From: Oceanimonas baumannii
GTDB taxonomy: Bacteria > Pseudomonadota > Gammaproteobacteria > Enterobacterales > Aeromonadaceae
Reading direction: 5' to 3'
Assembly: GCF_002245495.1 (NCBI RefSeq)
Contig: NZ_NQJF01000005.1
Location: 62,001 to 126,000, forward strand
DNA: 64,000 nucleotides
In this document: positions 55,896-64,000 of the stretch, piece by piece
Numbering within the stretch: the first letter of the stretch is position 1
Layout of the letters: every line of letters starts with the position of its first letter
Notes under the pieces: generated by a model
Seen by the model: only the letters and a program-made list of their open reading frames with translations
What the model was told of the DNA's origin: nothing
Databases searched by the model: none
Position numbers and translations under genes: made by a program

Positions 55896-56067
55896 GGATA
55901 TCTCCCAAGCGGCGAGTGCGGCCACCGCGTCAATCTGGTGAAAGGGGTAACCCCATTGCGGCATGGTAGAAGCCCGCCGGCTTATTGAAAAATTAAATAT
56001 TTGAATGGAGTCTATTGGAATTGCGAATAACTCGGCAGCCACCGTACCCGCAAGGATGCTTTGTGTT

Positions 56068-57099
56068 TCAGCTCTGGGGCAGCGCCTCGCGCTGATAATG
56101 GCGGTTCTTATGGGCGTACATCTGGTGATCGGCCCGGTTCAGCAGGGCCTGCACCGTGGTGCCGTCTTGCGGGAACAATGCCGTCCCCATGCTGAAGCTG
56201 CAGCGCAGGGCCTGGTCGTTAATTTGAAACACTGGCGCCATGGCCGCCTCAATGCGCGCGGTAATTTGCGCCACATCTTCTGGCTGCTTTATCTGGGTCA
56301 GCAGAATCACAAACTCATCTCCGCCCATGCGCGCCAGGGTATCTGAATCCCGCAGCAGGGGCCTGATGCGCCCGGCCACCTGTTGCAGCAGGCAGTCTCC
56401 CGCCTCGTGGCCATGGTCGTCGTTGACCTTCTTGAAACCATTAAGATCGATAAACAGCACGGCCAGCGGCACCCCGGTACGCCGGGCCAGGGCAATGGCC
56501 TGTTTCAGGCGTTCGTGCAGCGTATAGCGGTTGGGCAGGCCGGTGAGGCTGTCGTGGTGGGCCAGATACTGCATTTTCTCTTCGGCCACCTTGCGCGCCG
56601 AAATGTCGGTCACCATGTTCAGCGTGGCCGGCTCGCCCTGCCAGACAATGGCGACCCCGCTCAATTCAATGGGATAGCTGGTGCCATCTTTTTTCAGAAA
56701 CAGGCTTTCATAGCGTTGAGGAGACGGATCGCCCGCCAGCCGGCGCAGGTGATTGGCCAGCATCACCTCACGAGCTGAGGGATGAATGAGCGGCATAAAG
56801 GTGGGCAGCGCGCGCAGCTCAGCCTCGCTGTAACCGGTCATCTCGCACATCCGCGGATTCAGATAAACCAGCCGCCGGTTCTGCACCACCACTATGCCCT
56901 CATGGGCGGTTTCTACCAGATAACGAAAGGAGTCTGCCCGTTCGCGTACATTCTGCTCCACGCCATCATGGCGGTCTTCCGCCCGTTGATAACGCCAAAG
57001 AGACCACACCCAGCCCCCGGCCAGCACCAGCAGCGTGACCACTGCACCCCAGGCCAGATACGGACTGACCAGGTAACCCGCTTCCGTACTTTCTATCAT
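56068..57099 (-). CDS. PAS-GGDEF diguanylate cyclase
   Basis: A 343-residue membrane protein: one TM helix (about 14-34), PAS domain (about 50-165, VQNRRLVYLNPRMCEMTGYS) and GGDEF domain with an intact GGDEF at about residues 253-257 (ARMGGDEFVILL) and I-site R-D-S-D five residues upstream. It should make c-di-GMP in response to a signal sensed by PAS. It is transcribed alone. Confidence 0.92.
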   Translation of the reverse strand: MIESTEAGYLVSPYLAWGAVVTLLVLAGGWVWSLWRYQRAEDRHDGVEQNVRERADSFRYLVETAHEGIVVVQNRRLVYLNPRMCEMTGYSEAELRALPTFMPLIHPSAREVMLANHLRRLAGDPSPQRYESLFLKKDGTSYPIELSGVAIVWQGEPATLNMVTDISARKVAEEKMQYLAHHDSLTGLPNRYTLHERLKQAIALARRTGVPLAVLFIDLNGFKKVNDDHGHEAGDCLLQQVAGRIRPLLRDSDTLARMGGDEFVILLTQIKQPEDVAQITARIEAAMAPVFQINDQALRCSFSMGTALFPQDGTTVQALLNRADHQMYAHKNRHYQREALPQS

Positions 57100-57496
57100 G
57101 CCGACACCCTATACCTTATTCCTGTTCGGTCGTTTGCCGTGTACGGCACAAATGGATTCAAATGTGCCGAATCGGGTAAGCTTATCTGCTGTCAATGGCA
57201 GGTTCCATTGATAAGCGTCGAAAACTGGCGCAAATACTTAAAAAACAAGACGTGCGCCAGGTGGCCGGAGTGCTGTCGAGAAGGCCCCGTAAACCGGGGC
57301 ACCCTTCATGCAAAAGCCCCCATCATTGAATTACTTACTCTTCCTGCTTTCACTCGAAACGCCGTTCGCCGCTTACGAACAGTCAAAAAGCGCAAAAAAC
57401 AAGCAAAAACCACAATTAACCCTCTCCCCCGAAGGCAAAATAACGTATATTCCACCCTCGATTTTTTGACTGTAGCGACTCTACAGAGGAACTCTT
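57100..57496. promoter_or_regulatory. 397-bp region before rhlE
   Basis: No convincing gene. A hairpin GCCCCG-TAAAC-CGGGGC lies at 57284-57300. The following 150 bp are A-rich and lead to the rhlE ribosome-binding site GAGGAAC. The rest may hold the divergent promoters of the cyclase and rhlE genes; the minus-to-plus arrangement requires at least two. Confidence 0.4.
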
Positions 57497-58876
57497 ATGC
57501 AATTTTCATCTCTGGATCTGGCCCCCGAGCTGCAACAGGCACTCGTAGACTGTGGCTACAGTGAAATGACCCCGGTACAAACCCAGGCCATAGTGCCCGC
57601 CCGCCGCGGCAGGGATCTGCAGGTAACCGCGCAGACCGGCACCGGCAAAACCGCCGCCTTTGCCATTCCCGTGCTGCAGCGCATGCTCGACAACCCCAAG
57701 GCCACGGTAGAGCGCCGCCCGCGCGCGCTGATCCTCACCCCCACCCGGGAGCTGGCCGAGCAGCTGGCCGACAACATTACCGCCTATGCCAAGTACCTGG
57801 CCCTGAGCGTGACCGCGCTCTATGGCGGCGTGAAAATGGGCGGCCAGGCCAACAAGCTGCGCGCCGGCACCGATCTGGTGATTGCCACCCCCGGCCGGCT
57901 GATGGAGCACATTACCCTAGGCAATGTGGCCCTGACCGATGTGGAATTTGTGGTGCTGGATGAAGCCGACCGCATGCTCGACATGGGCTTTATCAACGAC
58001 GTGCTCAAGCTGATGCAGCTGACCGCGCCCAAGCGCCAGACCCTGCTGTTTTCCGCCACCACCTCGCCGGCAGTGAACGAGCTGGCCCATAAGGTGCTGC
58101 ACAACCATCAGCAAATTCGCGTTACCCGGGTGAACAGCACCGCCGACACCGTGCGCCATGCGGTGTATCCGGTGGAAGAAGGCCGCAAAATTGAGCTGTT
58201 TGAGCAGTTGCTGGCAGAGCAGAACTGGTTTCAGGTGCTGGTGTTCACCAGCACCAAGGAGCAGGCCGACCGCCTGCAGGCCGGGCTGAAAAAGAACAAA
58301 ATTGAGGCAGCGGTGTGCCACGGCGACAAAAGCCAGGGCAGCCGCCGCCGGGCCATTGCCGACTTTAAATCCGCCAAGCTGCAGGTGCTGATTGCCACCG
58401 AAGTAGCCGCCCGCGGCCTGGACATTCAGGGCCTGGAGCAGGTGGTGAACTTCAACCTGCCCTACCTGCCGGAAGACTATGTGCACCGCATTGGCCGCAC
58501 CGGCCGCGCCGGTGCCCCGGGCAAGGCCATCTCCCTGGTAAGCCGGGAAGAAGAGCAAACCCTGGCCCGCATTGAGAAGCTGATTGGCGCGCCCATCAAA
58601 CGCATTAACAAGCCGGGCTATGAAGTCTCCAACCGGGATGAACTGCTGAAAAAGATCTCCCGCAAGGTGCTCTCCGGCCGCTCCAACAAGGCCACTGCCA
58701 CCATCATTGAACTGGAAGGCAACGGTGAAGGCCGCGCCAAGGGCAAAACCAACCGCATTGACGGCGACAAAAAGCGCAGCCCCAGCCCGGTACGCCTGAA
58801 AAAGACCGGCACCGAAAAAGCCGGACCCAAGAAAAAGAAACTGCGTGGCAAACGCGCAGAGCGCTACTCGCGGTAA
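57497..58876 (+). CDS. rhlE: ATP-dependent RNA helicase RhlE
   Basis: A 459-residue DEAD-box helicase: Q motif (TPVQTQAIVPARRGRDL), Walker A AQTGTGKT, DEAD in VVLDEADRMLDMGF, SAT in LFSATTSPAV, and the C-terminal HRIGRTGRAG. A basic, low-complexity tail of ~80 residues (about 380-459) probably binds RNA. RhlE works in ribosome assembly and RNA turnover, often at low temperature. Confidence 0.94.
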   Translation: MQFSSLDLAPELQQALVDCGYSEMTPVQTQAIVPARRGRDLQVTAQTGTGKTAAFAIPVLQRMLDNPKATVERRPRALILTPTRELAEQLADNITAYAKYLALSVTALYGGVKMGGQANKLRAGTDLVIATPGRLMEHITLGNVALTDVEFVVLDEADRMLDMGFINDVLKLMQLTAPKRQTLLFSATTSPAVNELAHKVLHNHQQIRVTRVNSTADTVRHAVYPVEEGRKIELFEQLLAEQNWFQVLVFTSTKEQADRLQAGLKKNKIEAAVCHGDKSQGSRRRAIADFKSAKLQVLIATEVAARGLDIQGLEQVVNFNLPYLPEDYVHRIGRTGRAGAPGKAISLVSREEEQTLARIEKLIGAPIKRINKPGYEVSNRDELLKKISRKVLSGRSNKATATIIELEGNGEGRAKGKTNRIDGDKKRSPSPVRLKKTGTEKAGPKKKKLRGKRAERYSR

Positions 58877-58884
58877 TTAAGTGC

Positions 58885-58912
58885 AAAAGCCGGCCAATTG
58901 GCCGGCTTTTTT
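58885..58912 (+). terminator. Terminator of rhlE
   Basis: AAAAGCCGGCC and GGCCGGCTTTT close an AATT loop, followed by more T. It starts 8 bp after the rhlE stop codon. Confidence 0.92.
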
Positions 58913-58974
58913 ATCACGGTCGTGTTTTGTTGTCGTTCCCGCACCTTTCCTCGTCGCTCCTACCCCTTTCCTTG

Positions 58975-59124
58975 TCGCTCCCGCGAAGGCGGGAGCCCAG
59001 CACAGACGACGCCTACCCCTCCCCCCGAACACTACCACCCCATCCCCCGTCGCTTTCGCCCCATCCGCCGCTCCCGCACCTTCTCCCGTCATTCCCACGA
59101 AGGCGGGAACCCAGTGCAGACGAC
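58975..59124. repeat. Two diverged palindromic repeat copies
   Basis: Copies at 58975-59011 (GTCGCTCCCGCGAAGGCGGG followed by AGCCCAG...CAGACGACG) and 59088-59124 (GTCATTCCCACGAAGGCGGG followed by AACCCAGTGCAGACGAC). Both share the core hairpin and the CAGACGAC tail with the element at 10376-10408. The sequence between is C-rich and gives several overlapping Pro/Arg/Ser-rich reading frames, which I regard as non-coding. Confidence 0.85.
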
Positions 59125-59370
59125 ACCTTACTACACCCCAGGCACCGCCACACTCTCCCCCATCCCAGTACAAACAAAGACGGCAACCCAGCACAAGCAC
59201 CACCAAATTCGTGCACCCACTCCGCAAAACTCGCTTTTTGCATTGCCTTTTTACACCCGTGCGACAGAATATGCCTCAAACGAGTAACTCAGGCATGCGC
59301 TTACGCCTCAGCACAGTGATGGGCGGTAGCATTTCCCTAAAACCTGCTTTTTATACAACAGACCGGATCC

Positions 59371-59463
59371 CTGCTGCAGGAAGGGCAAGATCGTCTCAAC
59401 TGGCTGCGCCAGTATGGTGACTTTAAGAACAATATTCCTGTGCATGACAGCATCGCCCAATGA
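59371..59463 (+). pseudogene. Fragment of an ISAs1-type transposase
   Basis: In the frame starting at 59371, about 30 codons (QDRLNWLRQYGDFKNNIPVH, then DSIAQ and a stop) resemble the N-terminal region of ISAs1-family transposases, which carry a DWLRQ-type Trp motif and a GIPVHDTIAR motif. No start codon, DDE domain or inverted ends are seen around it. It is insertion-sequence debris at the left side of the AT-rich island. Confidence 0.6.
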
Positions 59464-59943
59464 CCACCGTCTGCCATATGGCATTCAATGCCCTGAAGCT
59501 GACATCACAGTTTTCAACGCAAACAAAAGCGGAAAAATCACCATACTGACTACCTGCCGGAACTGGAAATTTCGTAATCTTGCCCTGCTTTGTACCCTAT
59601 TTATTCCTGCTTACACTCATCGGAGTTCTCGATTGGCAGCAAGCAGATAACTTTTTTCCATTATAAACCAGTGATTTATAAGCTATTCTCGAAAACATTC
59701 AAGACCAGCATACGGAGTTATTGAGACATCTCGTTTTCACGCATAAGAATACCGCCATTAGGGTTATTTCTTTTTTTGTAAATCAAAAGCTTAACCCTAA
59801 CCTGCTGAGGCTCTCGGTTGCTTGTTATTGAGCCGGGTCAACATACAACTGTTATAGGGTAAATCTCATCACGTGATTGCCTGAACATTCAAATTGTAAA
59901 AATAATGCGTGGGAACCATGCCTAGAAAAAGGAAGTTTTTTCA
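59464..59943. other. Non-coding lead-in to the ABC-3C island
   Basis: AT-rich sequence without a convincing gene. A frame giving a 78-residue peptide (59414-59650) overlaps the transposase scrap and is probably not real. An inverted repeat (TTAGGGTTA at 59758-59766 and TTAACCCTAA at 59791-59800) lies 150-190 bp before the first ABC-3C gene. AGGAAG at 59930-59935 is that gene's ribosome-binding site. The base composition shift begins here. Confidence 0.5.
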
Positions 59944-61047
59944 GTGCTAGACTTCGACTTAAATGATCTCGAATTAGCTAAGCCTAAGAGTGAAAACGAC
60001 ACAGCGTCTTTCCGACAAGTTTCATATGGGAAATTAATAACTCCTAGGCAGCACTTATTTCTCTTCTCAGCAGAAGAGTGGGAATGTTTTTTAGAGGAGT
60101 GGGGCACATTTCAAAAATCAAAATATCACCTTGTAACACGCTTAGGTGGAGCTAATGATTTTGGAGTTGATGTTGCTTGTTTTCACACTGAGAATGGATT
60201 TTCTGGAAGTTGGGAAAATTATCAATGCAAATACTATAAAGGTGACGCTTTGGCACCAGGAACTGCAATCCCTGAAATTGGCAAGTTGTTGTGGCATGTT
60301 TACAATGGCAATTTGACAAAGCCAAATTGTTATTACTTTTTTGCTCCTAAGGACTGTGGCCCCTCGCTCAAAAAACTACTATTAAATTCAGATAAGTTGA
60401 AGGCTAAGCTTTTTGAAGAGTGGGATGGCTGGTGTTCGAAGAGCATAACAACAACAAAAGAAATTTTACTTGAGGGTGAATTTAAAAATTTCGTCTTGGG
60501 TTTTGATTTTGGCATTTTCAAATATAAACCAGTAAATGAAATTATCGAGGAATATAGGGAAACACCATACTACTCGATAAGGTTTGGTGGTGGCCTAAAA
60601 GATCGACCTACGCCTTTAAAGCCACCTGAGGCTTTTCAAAAGAATGAAGCCCGCTATATAGAGCAATTACATAATGCTTATGCTGATAGTAAAGGTATTG
60701 AAAAACAAAACTTTCAGATAGATTGCTTCCCAGACCTTAAAAATCATTTTACTAGACAAAGAGAATACTTCTACTTTGCTGAATCGTTGAGAACCTTTGC
60801 ACGAGATTCTGTTCCACTAGGCACATTTGAAGCGCTTCAGAATGAAATGCTTGATGGAGTTATAGATGCAGCAGAAGACGATTATGAAAATGGCTTAGTT
60901 AAAGTTAAGGCTGTTTTAAGAGAGTCAAAGTCAGTTCCTCTTGATTCAAATGGTCTATTTGAAACTGTCAGGGTAAAAGATAGATATGGCATATGCCATC
61001 AATTAGCCAATAATGATAAATTGAAATGGTTGAATGACGATGAGTGA
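59944..61047 (+). CDS. ABC-3C system effector: Mrr-like nuclease domain plus C-terminal system domain
   Basis: A 367-residue protein starting with GTG, with AGGAAG 8 nt upstream. The N-terminal ~130 residues fit a PD-(D/E)xK restriction-endonuclease fold: LGGANDFGVDVACF with D76 and the Q94-x-K96 pair in WENYQCKYY. The C-terminal part (about 220-367) has features of the C-terminal domains of ABC-three-component systems: FTRQREYFYFAESLRTFARD and a final GICHQLANNDKLKW. I infer a DNA-cleaving effector controlled by the ATPase and middle component that follow. Its stop overlaps the next start. Base use is far more AT-rich than upstream genes. Confidence 0.78.
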   Translation: MLDFDLNDLELAKPKSENDTASFRQVSYGKLITPRQHLFLFSAEEWECFLEEWGTFQKSKYHLVTRLGGANDFGVDVACFHTENGFSGSWENYQCKYYKGDALAPGTAIPEIGKLLWHVYNGNLTKPNCYYFFAPKDCGPSLKKLLLNSDKLKAKLFEEWDGWCSKSITTTKEILLEGEFKNFVLGFDFGIFKYKPVNEIIEEYRETPYYSIRFGGGLKDRPTPLKPPEAFQKNEARYIEQLHNAYADSKGIEKQNFQIDCFPDLKNHFTRQREYFYFAESLRTFARDSVPLGTFEALQNEMLDGVIDAAEDDYENGLVKVKAVLRESKSVPLDSNGLFETVRVKDRYGICHQLANNDKLKWLNDDE

Positions 61048-61540
61048 AGTTCTACATTCAGACTACATATTCAATAATGCCCTAGAAACTGGAGTGCGGG
61101 CAGTATGCATATTAGTCGTTAACCTAGATAATAAGTTCGATATACAGCAAATATTGGCTTTGGATCATATTGTTGTTCATACCGGAGATATTGCAAACGC
61201 TCCACCAAGCTTACACCCAAATGTTGTACAAAGAAGTGGTGAGCTTTTGGTAAGGAGGCCGTTAGTAGAGAATGGTCTTGCTCTTATGGAGAGCAAAAAG
61301 CTTGTAGAAAAAGTGATAACACCTGATGGTTTCTATTACCGTGCCACAGAACTTGCCTGTGTCTTTATCGAATGCTTAACAAATGAATATATAAAAGAAC
61401 TTAATCAAAGAGCACAGTGGGCTATCATTATGTATAACGATCATGGTGATAGGTTGTTTACGGAGGTTTTCAATTCCGCATTTGATCGCTGGAGAGATGA
61501 ATTCCAGATAGCAGAAATGTCAATTTCGAAAAATGGTTGA
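61040..61540 (+). CDS. ABC-3C system middle component (MC2-like)
   Basis: A 166-residue protein with the pattern of ABC-three-component middle component 2: FNNALETGVRAVCILV at the start, then ALDHIVVHTGDI, SGELLVRRPLVENGLALMES and TNEYIKELNQRAQWAI. The middle component is thought to bridge effector and ATPase. The start is the ATG at 61040 or the one at 61034; both overlap the effector's 3' end, so translation is coupled. It is predicted to be a compact helical/winged-helix protein without its own catalytic motif. Confidence 0.78.
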   Translation: MSEVLHSDYIFNNALETGVRAVCILVVNLDNKFDIQQILALDHIVVHTGDIANAPPSLHPNVVQRSGELLVRRPLVENGLALMESKKLVEKVITPDGFYYRATELACVFIECLTNEYIKELNQRAQWAIIMYNDHGDRLFTEVFNSAFDRWRDEFQIAEMSISKNG

Positions 61541-61551
61541 GTATTGTTGAA

Positions 61552-63405
61552 ATGGAAATTAGATTTATTGTTTTTGCTGGCCCGTTAAAGGAATCAGCAG
61601 AAATAGAGTTTGGAAGTGGTTTGAATTTAATATATGGCCCTTCAAATACAGGCAAGTCATCCGTTTTAGATGGAATTGACTTTATGTTGGGTGCAGAAAA
61701 GCCCCTGAAAGAGCTTCCTGAACACGAAGGTTATGTTCAAGTAATTCTAGGTGTAGAGTTTTCTAAATCAGAGTGTTTCACATTTGTAAGAAATATAGAT
61801 GGTGGAGATTATGAATGCTTCGAAGGATTGCATAAAAATAAGCCGCTAGATATCGAGCCGGTCATTTTAAGACCTAATACTGAAACAAAAAAAATCAAAA
61901 GCATTTCTTCTTTCATACTAGAGAAAGTTAATTTATCTAACAAGAAACTTAAAAAAAATGCGCAGAATGGACTGGTTAGCTTAACTTTAAGAAATTCGCT
62001 AGATCTTTTTATTGTTAATGAAGCCAATATTCAAAAAGAATCCTCACCATATATTAGTGAACAATACACAAAAAAAACTGAGCATAAGTCTAGACTAAAA
62101 TTTATTCTTACGGGGGTAGATGATAGCTCATTGTTACCAGCAGAAGTTGAAAGAAAAGCTCTATCTAGAGAAGCGAAAATAGAAGTATTAAAGGAGTTGA
62201 TAGAAGAACAAGGTAATTCATTAGGTGATATATCTACATTAGAAAATTCATTGACGGAGCTTAGAGACCAAGATAAAAGGTTATCAGAAACCATATTAAA
62301 AGAACGTTCTACTCTTGATGCCAATGAGGAAAAATACAATAGCTTAGTCAATAATCGGGCTGCGTTAAGAGAAGAGTTAGAACTCAAAGGCAAAAGAATC
62401 GATGAAGTTAAGGAAATGTTATCCCGGTTCAATCTGCTACAAAGTCAGTATGCTTCAGATATCGCTAGACTTGAAAGTATCTCTGAAACGGGAATTTTAC
62501 TCGAAGCATTACCATCTGAAAAATGTCCTACCTGTGGAAGACGCGTTTCTGAGGATAAAACTCATCAAGATTGCGATGCGGGAATTCAGAATGTTGTTGC
62601 AGCAGCAGTATCAGAAAAATTTAAGATTGAAGGGCTTAGTAATGAACTTAAATTAACTGTGAATAATCTTAATTCAGAGTTAGATTCAATTACTGAACAG
62701 TTACCAGCCATTAGGGATAAAATATCTTCTGTGGCTAAAGAATTAGCTATTGTGAACCCTGAGTTAGTGGAGCAGAGAACCAATTATTCAGAACTTTTCA
62801 ATATTAAATCTCAAGTAAATGCGTCAATAAAACAGCATGAACAATTAATTTTCCTAACTAAAAAGAAAGAAGAGTTAGAAAATTCAGCTCCGAAGAATGA
62901 ATCCAAAAGCAAGGGCGAAAGCGAAAGGACGTTGCCAACAAGCGCTTTGTTTAAGCTTTCGAAAGAAGTACGGAACTTTCTGCAAGAATGGGGATTTCCT
63001 AACTCCAATGATGTTCACTTTGATAAGGATACAGGTGATTTTGTTATTAATGGGAAACATAGAATTAGCAATGGCAAAGGATACCGTGCTATTACGCACG
63101 CTGCAGCCACTCTCGGACTGATGAAATATACAGAAGAGAATGAGCTTCCTCACTTAGGGTTTTCGATACTTGATTCACCATTACTTGCCTATGAAGAGCC
63201 TGAGAATGAGGAAGATGACCTTAGAGGTACGGATGTAAATATTAAGTTCTTTGATAGCTTGTCAGCTTGGAACACTAAACAGATTATTGTTTTTGAAAAT
63301 AAAAAGTCCATACCGAGTAAGTATAGTTCAGGAAAGCAGATTGTTCAGTTTACTAAGAAAAACTCAGGACGCTATGGTTTCTTCCCGACAAAGACCAAGA
63401 ATTAA
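61552..63405 (+). CDS. ABC-3C system ATPase (SMC/RecN-like, DUF3732-type)
   Basis: A 617-residue ABC ATPase of the SMC/Rad50 kind. Walker A GPSNTGKS at residues 29-36, Walker B FSILDSPLL with D541, and between them a long coiled coil (about 185-460) broken by a zinc-hook-like CPTC at 325-328 with further Cys in KTHQDCD. It resembles DUF3732 proteins, the ATPases of ABC-3C systems, which may sense invading DNA and activate the nuclease. The start is the ATG at 61552, 11 nt after the middle component; a TTG at 61537 is also in frame. It ends the operon. Confidence 0.82.
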   Translation: MEIRFIVFAGPLKESAEIEFGSGLNLIYGPSNTGKSSVLDGIDFMLGAEKPLKELPEHEGYVQVILGVEFSKSECFTFVRNIDGGDYECFEGLHKNKPLDIEPVILRPNTETKKIKSISSFILEKVNLSNKKLKKNAQNGLVSLTLRNSLDLFIVNEANIQKESSPYISEQYTKKTEHKSRLKFILTGVDDSSLLPAEVERKALSREAKIEVLKELIEEQGNSLGDISTLENSLTELRDQDKRLSETILKERSTLDANEEKYNSLVNNRAALREELELKGKRIDEVKEMLSRFNLLQSQYASDIARLESISETGILLEALPSEKCPTCGRRVSEDKTHQDCDAGIQNVVAAAVSEKFKIEGLSNELKLTVNNLNSELDSITEQLPAIRDKISSVAKELAIVNPELVEQRTNYSELFNIKSQVNASIKQHEQLIFLTKKKEELENSAPKNESKSKGESERTLPTSALFKLSKEVRNFLQEWGFPNSNDVHFDKDTGDFVINGKHRISNGKGYRAITHAAATLGLMKYTEENELPHLGFSILDSPLLAYEEPENEEDDLRGTDVNIKFFDSLSAWNTKQIIVFENKKSIPSKYSSGKQIVQFTKKNSGRYGFFPTKTKN

Positions 63406-63858
63406 CTTAAAGATTGAAAATAGTGTAGGAACCGTATAACAAGCGGCTGCTGTCGGACTTGGATCTCACCCGCTTTAACGGACACACCTCGATAACGCAG
63501 AGACGTGATGGAATGTTTGGTAGCGGTTTTACCGGCGATATGACGACCCAGCCCGGTCAGAGACAGAGTATCTCCTTCCAGAAGAGCAGAAGTAGCAGCG
63601 ATGAGTGAATTAAGCCGCTTTTATGTATTTCCGGGCAGTGTTGGGCCAGCAATTCTTGTAGGATATGAACATCGCGCATCCTGCACTCTCCTCATAGGGG
63701 CGTTGAGAACTAATGTGTTTTTGGCGAAATTCATTAGATCAAACGGCAGAGTGCGCGTCTACCTCTCTGACTCAGAAGAGAATTATGAGGGGATTCGCTA
63801 GAGTTGGGCGTTGGGCACCTAGAACGGCAGTGTCTTCATCAGCAAGGGAGGATGAAAT
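63406..63858. other. Island right flank, mostly IS debris
   Basis: Apart from the transposase remnant, 63406-63507 and 63680-63858 show no gene. GC content rises again after about 63430, marking the end of the AT-rich operon. A GTTGGGCGTTGGGC duplication lies near 63805-63818. GGGAGG at 63846-63851 serves the last gene. Confidence 0.5.
63508..63679 (-). pseudogene. Decayed IS4-family transposase, N-terminal part
   Basis: Read on the minus strand from the ATG at 63679: MRDVHILQELLAQHCPEIHK, then a 1-nt deletion in the A run at 63619-63622, then RLNSLIAATSALLEGDTLSL, TGLGRHIAGK and TATKHSI. This is the conserved N-terminal domain of IS4/IS10-type transposases (LKRLNSL ... LTLTELGR ... KHNI). 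Similarity stops near 63508, just before the KRIDRLLGN motif. The rest of the transposase, including the DDE core, is absent. A plus-strand 66-codon frame here is only its antisense. Confidence 0.75.
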
Positions 63859-64000
63859 GTGAAAGAAGATCCCACGAAAACCTTCCCGTACTTTGCGGCA
63901 AAGAAGTTTCTTAATAAGTCGAATGTTTATATAGATGAATCGCGGCTGATTATATCTAGATCATTAAGTCAGCAAAACGCTCTCCGAGTAAAAAAGCACT
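63859..64000 (+). CDS. N-terminal part of an unknown protein (runs off the window)
   Basis: A frame starting at GTG 63859, with GGGAGG 7 nt upstream, stays open for 47 codons to the end of the window (KEDPTKTFPYFAAKKFLNKS at the start). It is Lys/Ser-rich and AT-rich like the ABC-3C genes, so it may belong to the same acquired region. No family is recognisable from this length. Confidence 0.5.
   Translation, partial: MKEDPTKTFPYFAAKKFLNKSNVYIDESRLIISRSLSQQNALRVKKH

Noticed and set aside
58881-59420. Three overlapping Pro/Arg/Ser-rich plus-strand frames
   Set aside because: They run through the rhlE terminator and palindromic repeats; composition reflects C-rich repeats, not protein.
63601-63801. 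66-codon plus-strand frame
   Set aside because: Antisense to a recognisable IS4-type transposase remnant; no family and no good ribosome-binding site.
63430-63820. Integron attC-like pieces (TATAACAAGCGG near 63436, GTTGGGC near 63805)
   Set aside because: The two halves are about 380 bp apart, far longer than an attC site, and no integrase or cassette series is visible.
1-64000. tRNA or rRNA genes
   Set aside because: No cloverleaf or rRNA-like sequence was seen on either strand by eye; tRNAscan-SE would settle this.

Overview
The window looks like chromosomal DNA of a marine gammaproteobacterium, most likely in or near the Oceanimonas/Oceanisphaera/Zobellella branch of the Aeromonadales. 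This is inferred from the gene set (TyrR, CcoG, RhlE, and catabolism of ectoine, glycine betaine/sarcosine and DMSP) and from the GC-rich coding style. No rRNA or marker gene is present to fix the species. Genes run on both strands in clear operons. The last ~5 kb is AT-rich and looks acquired.

Layout. 0-10 kb: the tail of an unknown gene and a strong terminator, a CHASE-PAS-GGDEF-EAL c-di-GMP protein, ccoG, a MocR-type regulator coupled to an acyl-CoA thioesterase, tyrR with a near-perfect TyrR box in its own promoter, and a lipoprotein joining LprI-like and MliC-like domains. 10-10.4 kb: three and a third copies of a 111-112 bp hairpin-rich tandem repeat. 10.5-19.8 kb: a one-carbon operon, glyA-soxBDAG-purU-cupin, which turns sarcosine into glycine and serine and handles the C1 units; a divergent GbdR-like GlxA/AraC regulator lies beside it. 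19.8-25.2 kb: a response regulator / periplasmic binding protein / hybrid histidine kinase operon followed by an NhaC antiporter.

25.2-39.4 kb is a near-complete ectoine/hydroxyectoine module: a TeaABC-like TRAP transporter, doeA-doeB, doeX, doeC-doeD, eutB-eutC-eutA, an EamA exporter and the broken C-terminal end of a second TRAP permease. 39.4-43.7 kb holds a TetR/AhpD-like pair, azlCD, a second GlxA regulator and a cysteine hydrolase. 43.7-54.2 kb is an onium-compound region: a five-gene operon (Rieske oxygenase, aldehyde dehydrogenase, rubredoxin-rubredoxin reductase fusion, FAD oxidoreductase, cupin), a divergent BCCT transporter with a 21-bp-phased direct repeat in its promoter, a LysR regulator and the DMSP lyase dddP. 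54.4-58.9 kb holds a CynX-type MFS transporter, an ankyrin remnant, a PAS-GGDEF cyclase and rhlE.

From about 58.9 kb the sequence changes: dispersed palindromic repeats, an ISAs1-type transposase scrap, then an AT-rich three-gene ABC-three-component (ABC-3C) conflict system (Mrr-like nuclease effector, middle component, SMC/RecN-like ATPase), a decayed IS4-type transposase, and the start of an unknown gene at the window edge. The common theme of the core region is import and oxidation of compatible solutes and methylated onium compounds. The main unresolved items are the substrate of the Rieske operon and the activity of the ABC-3C system.
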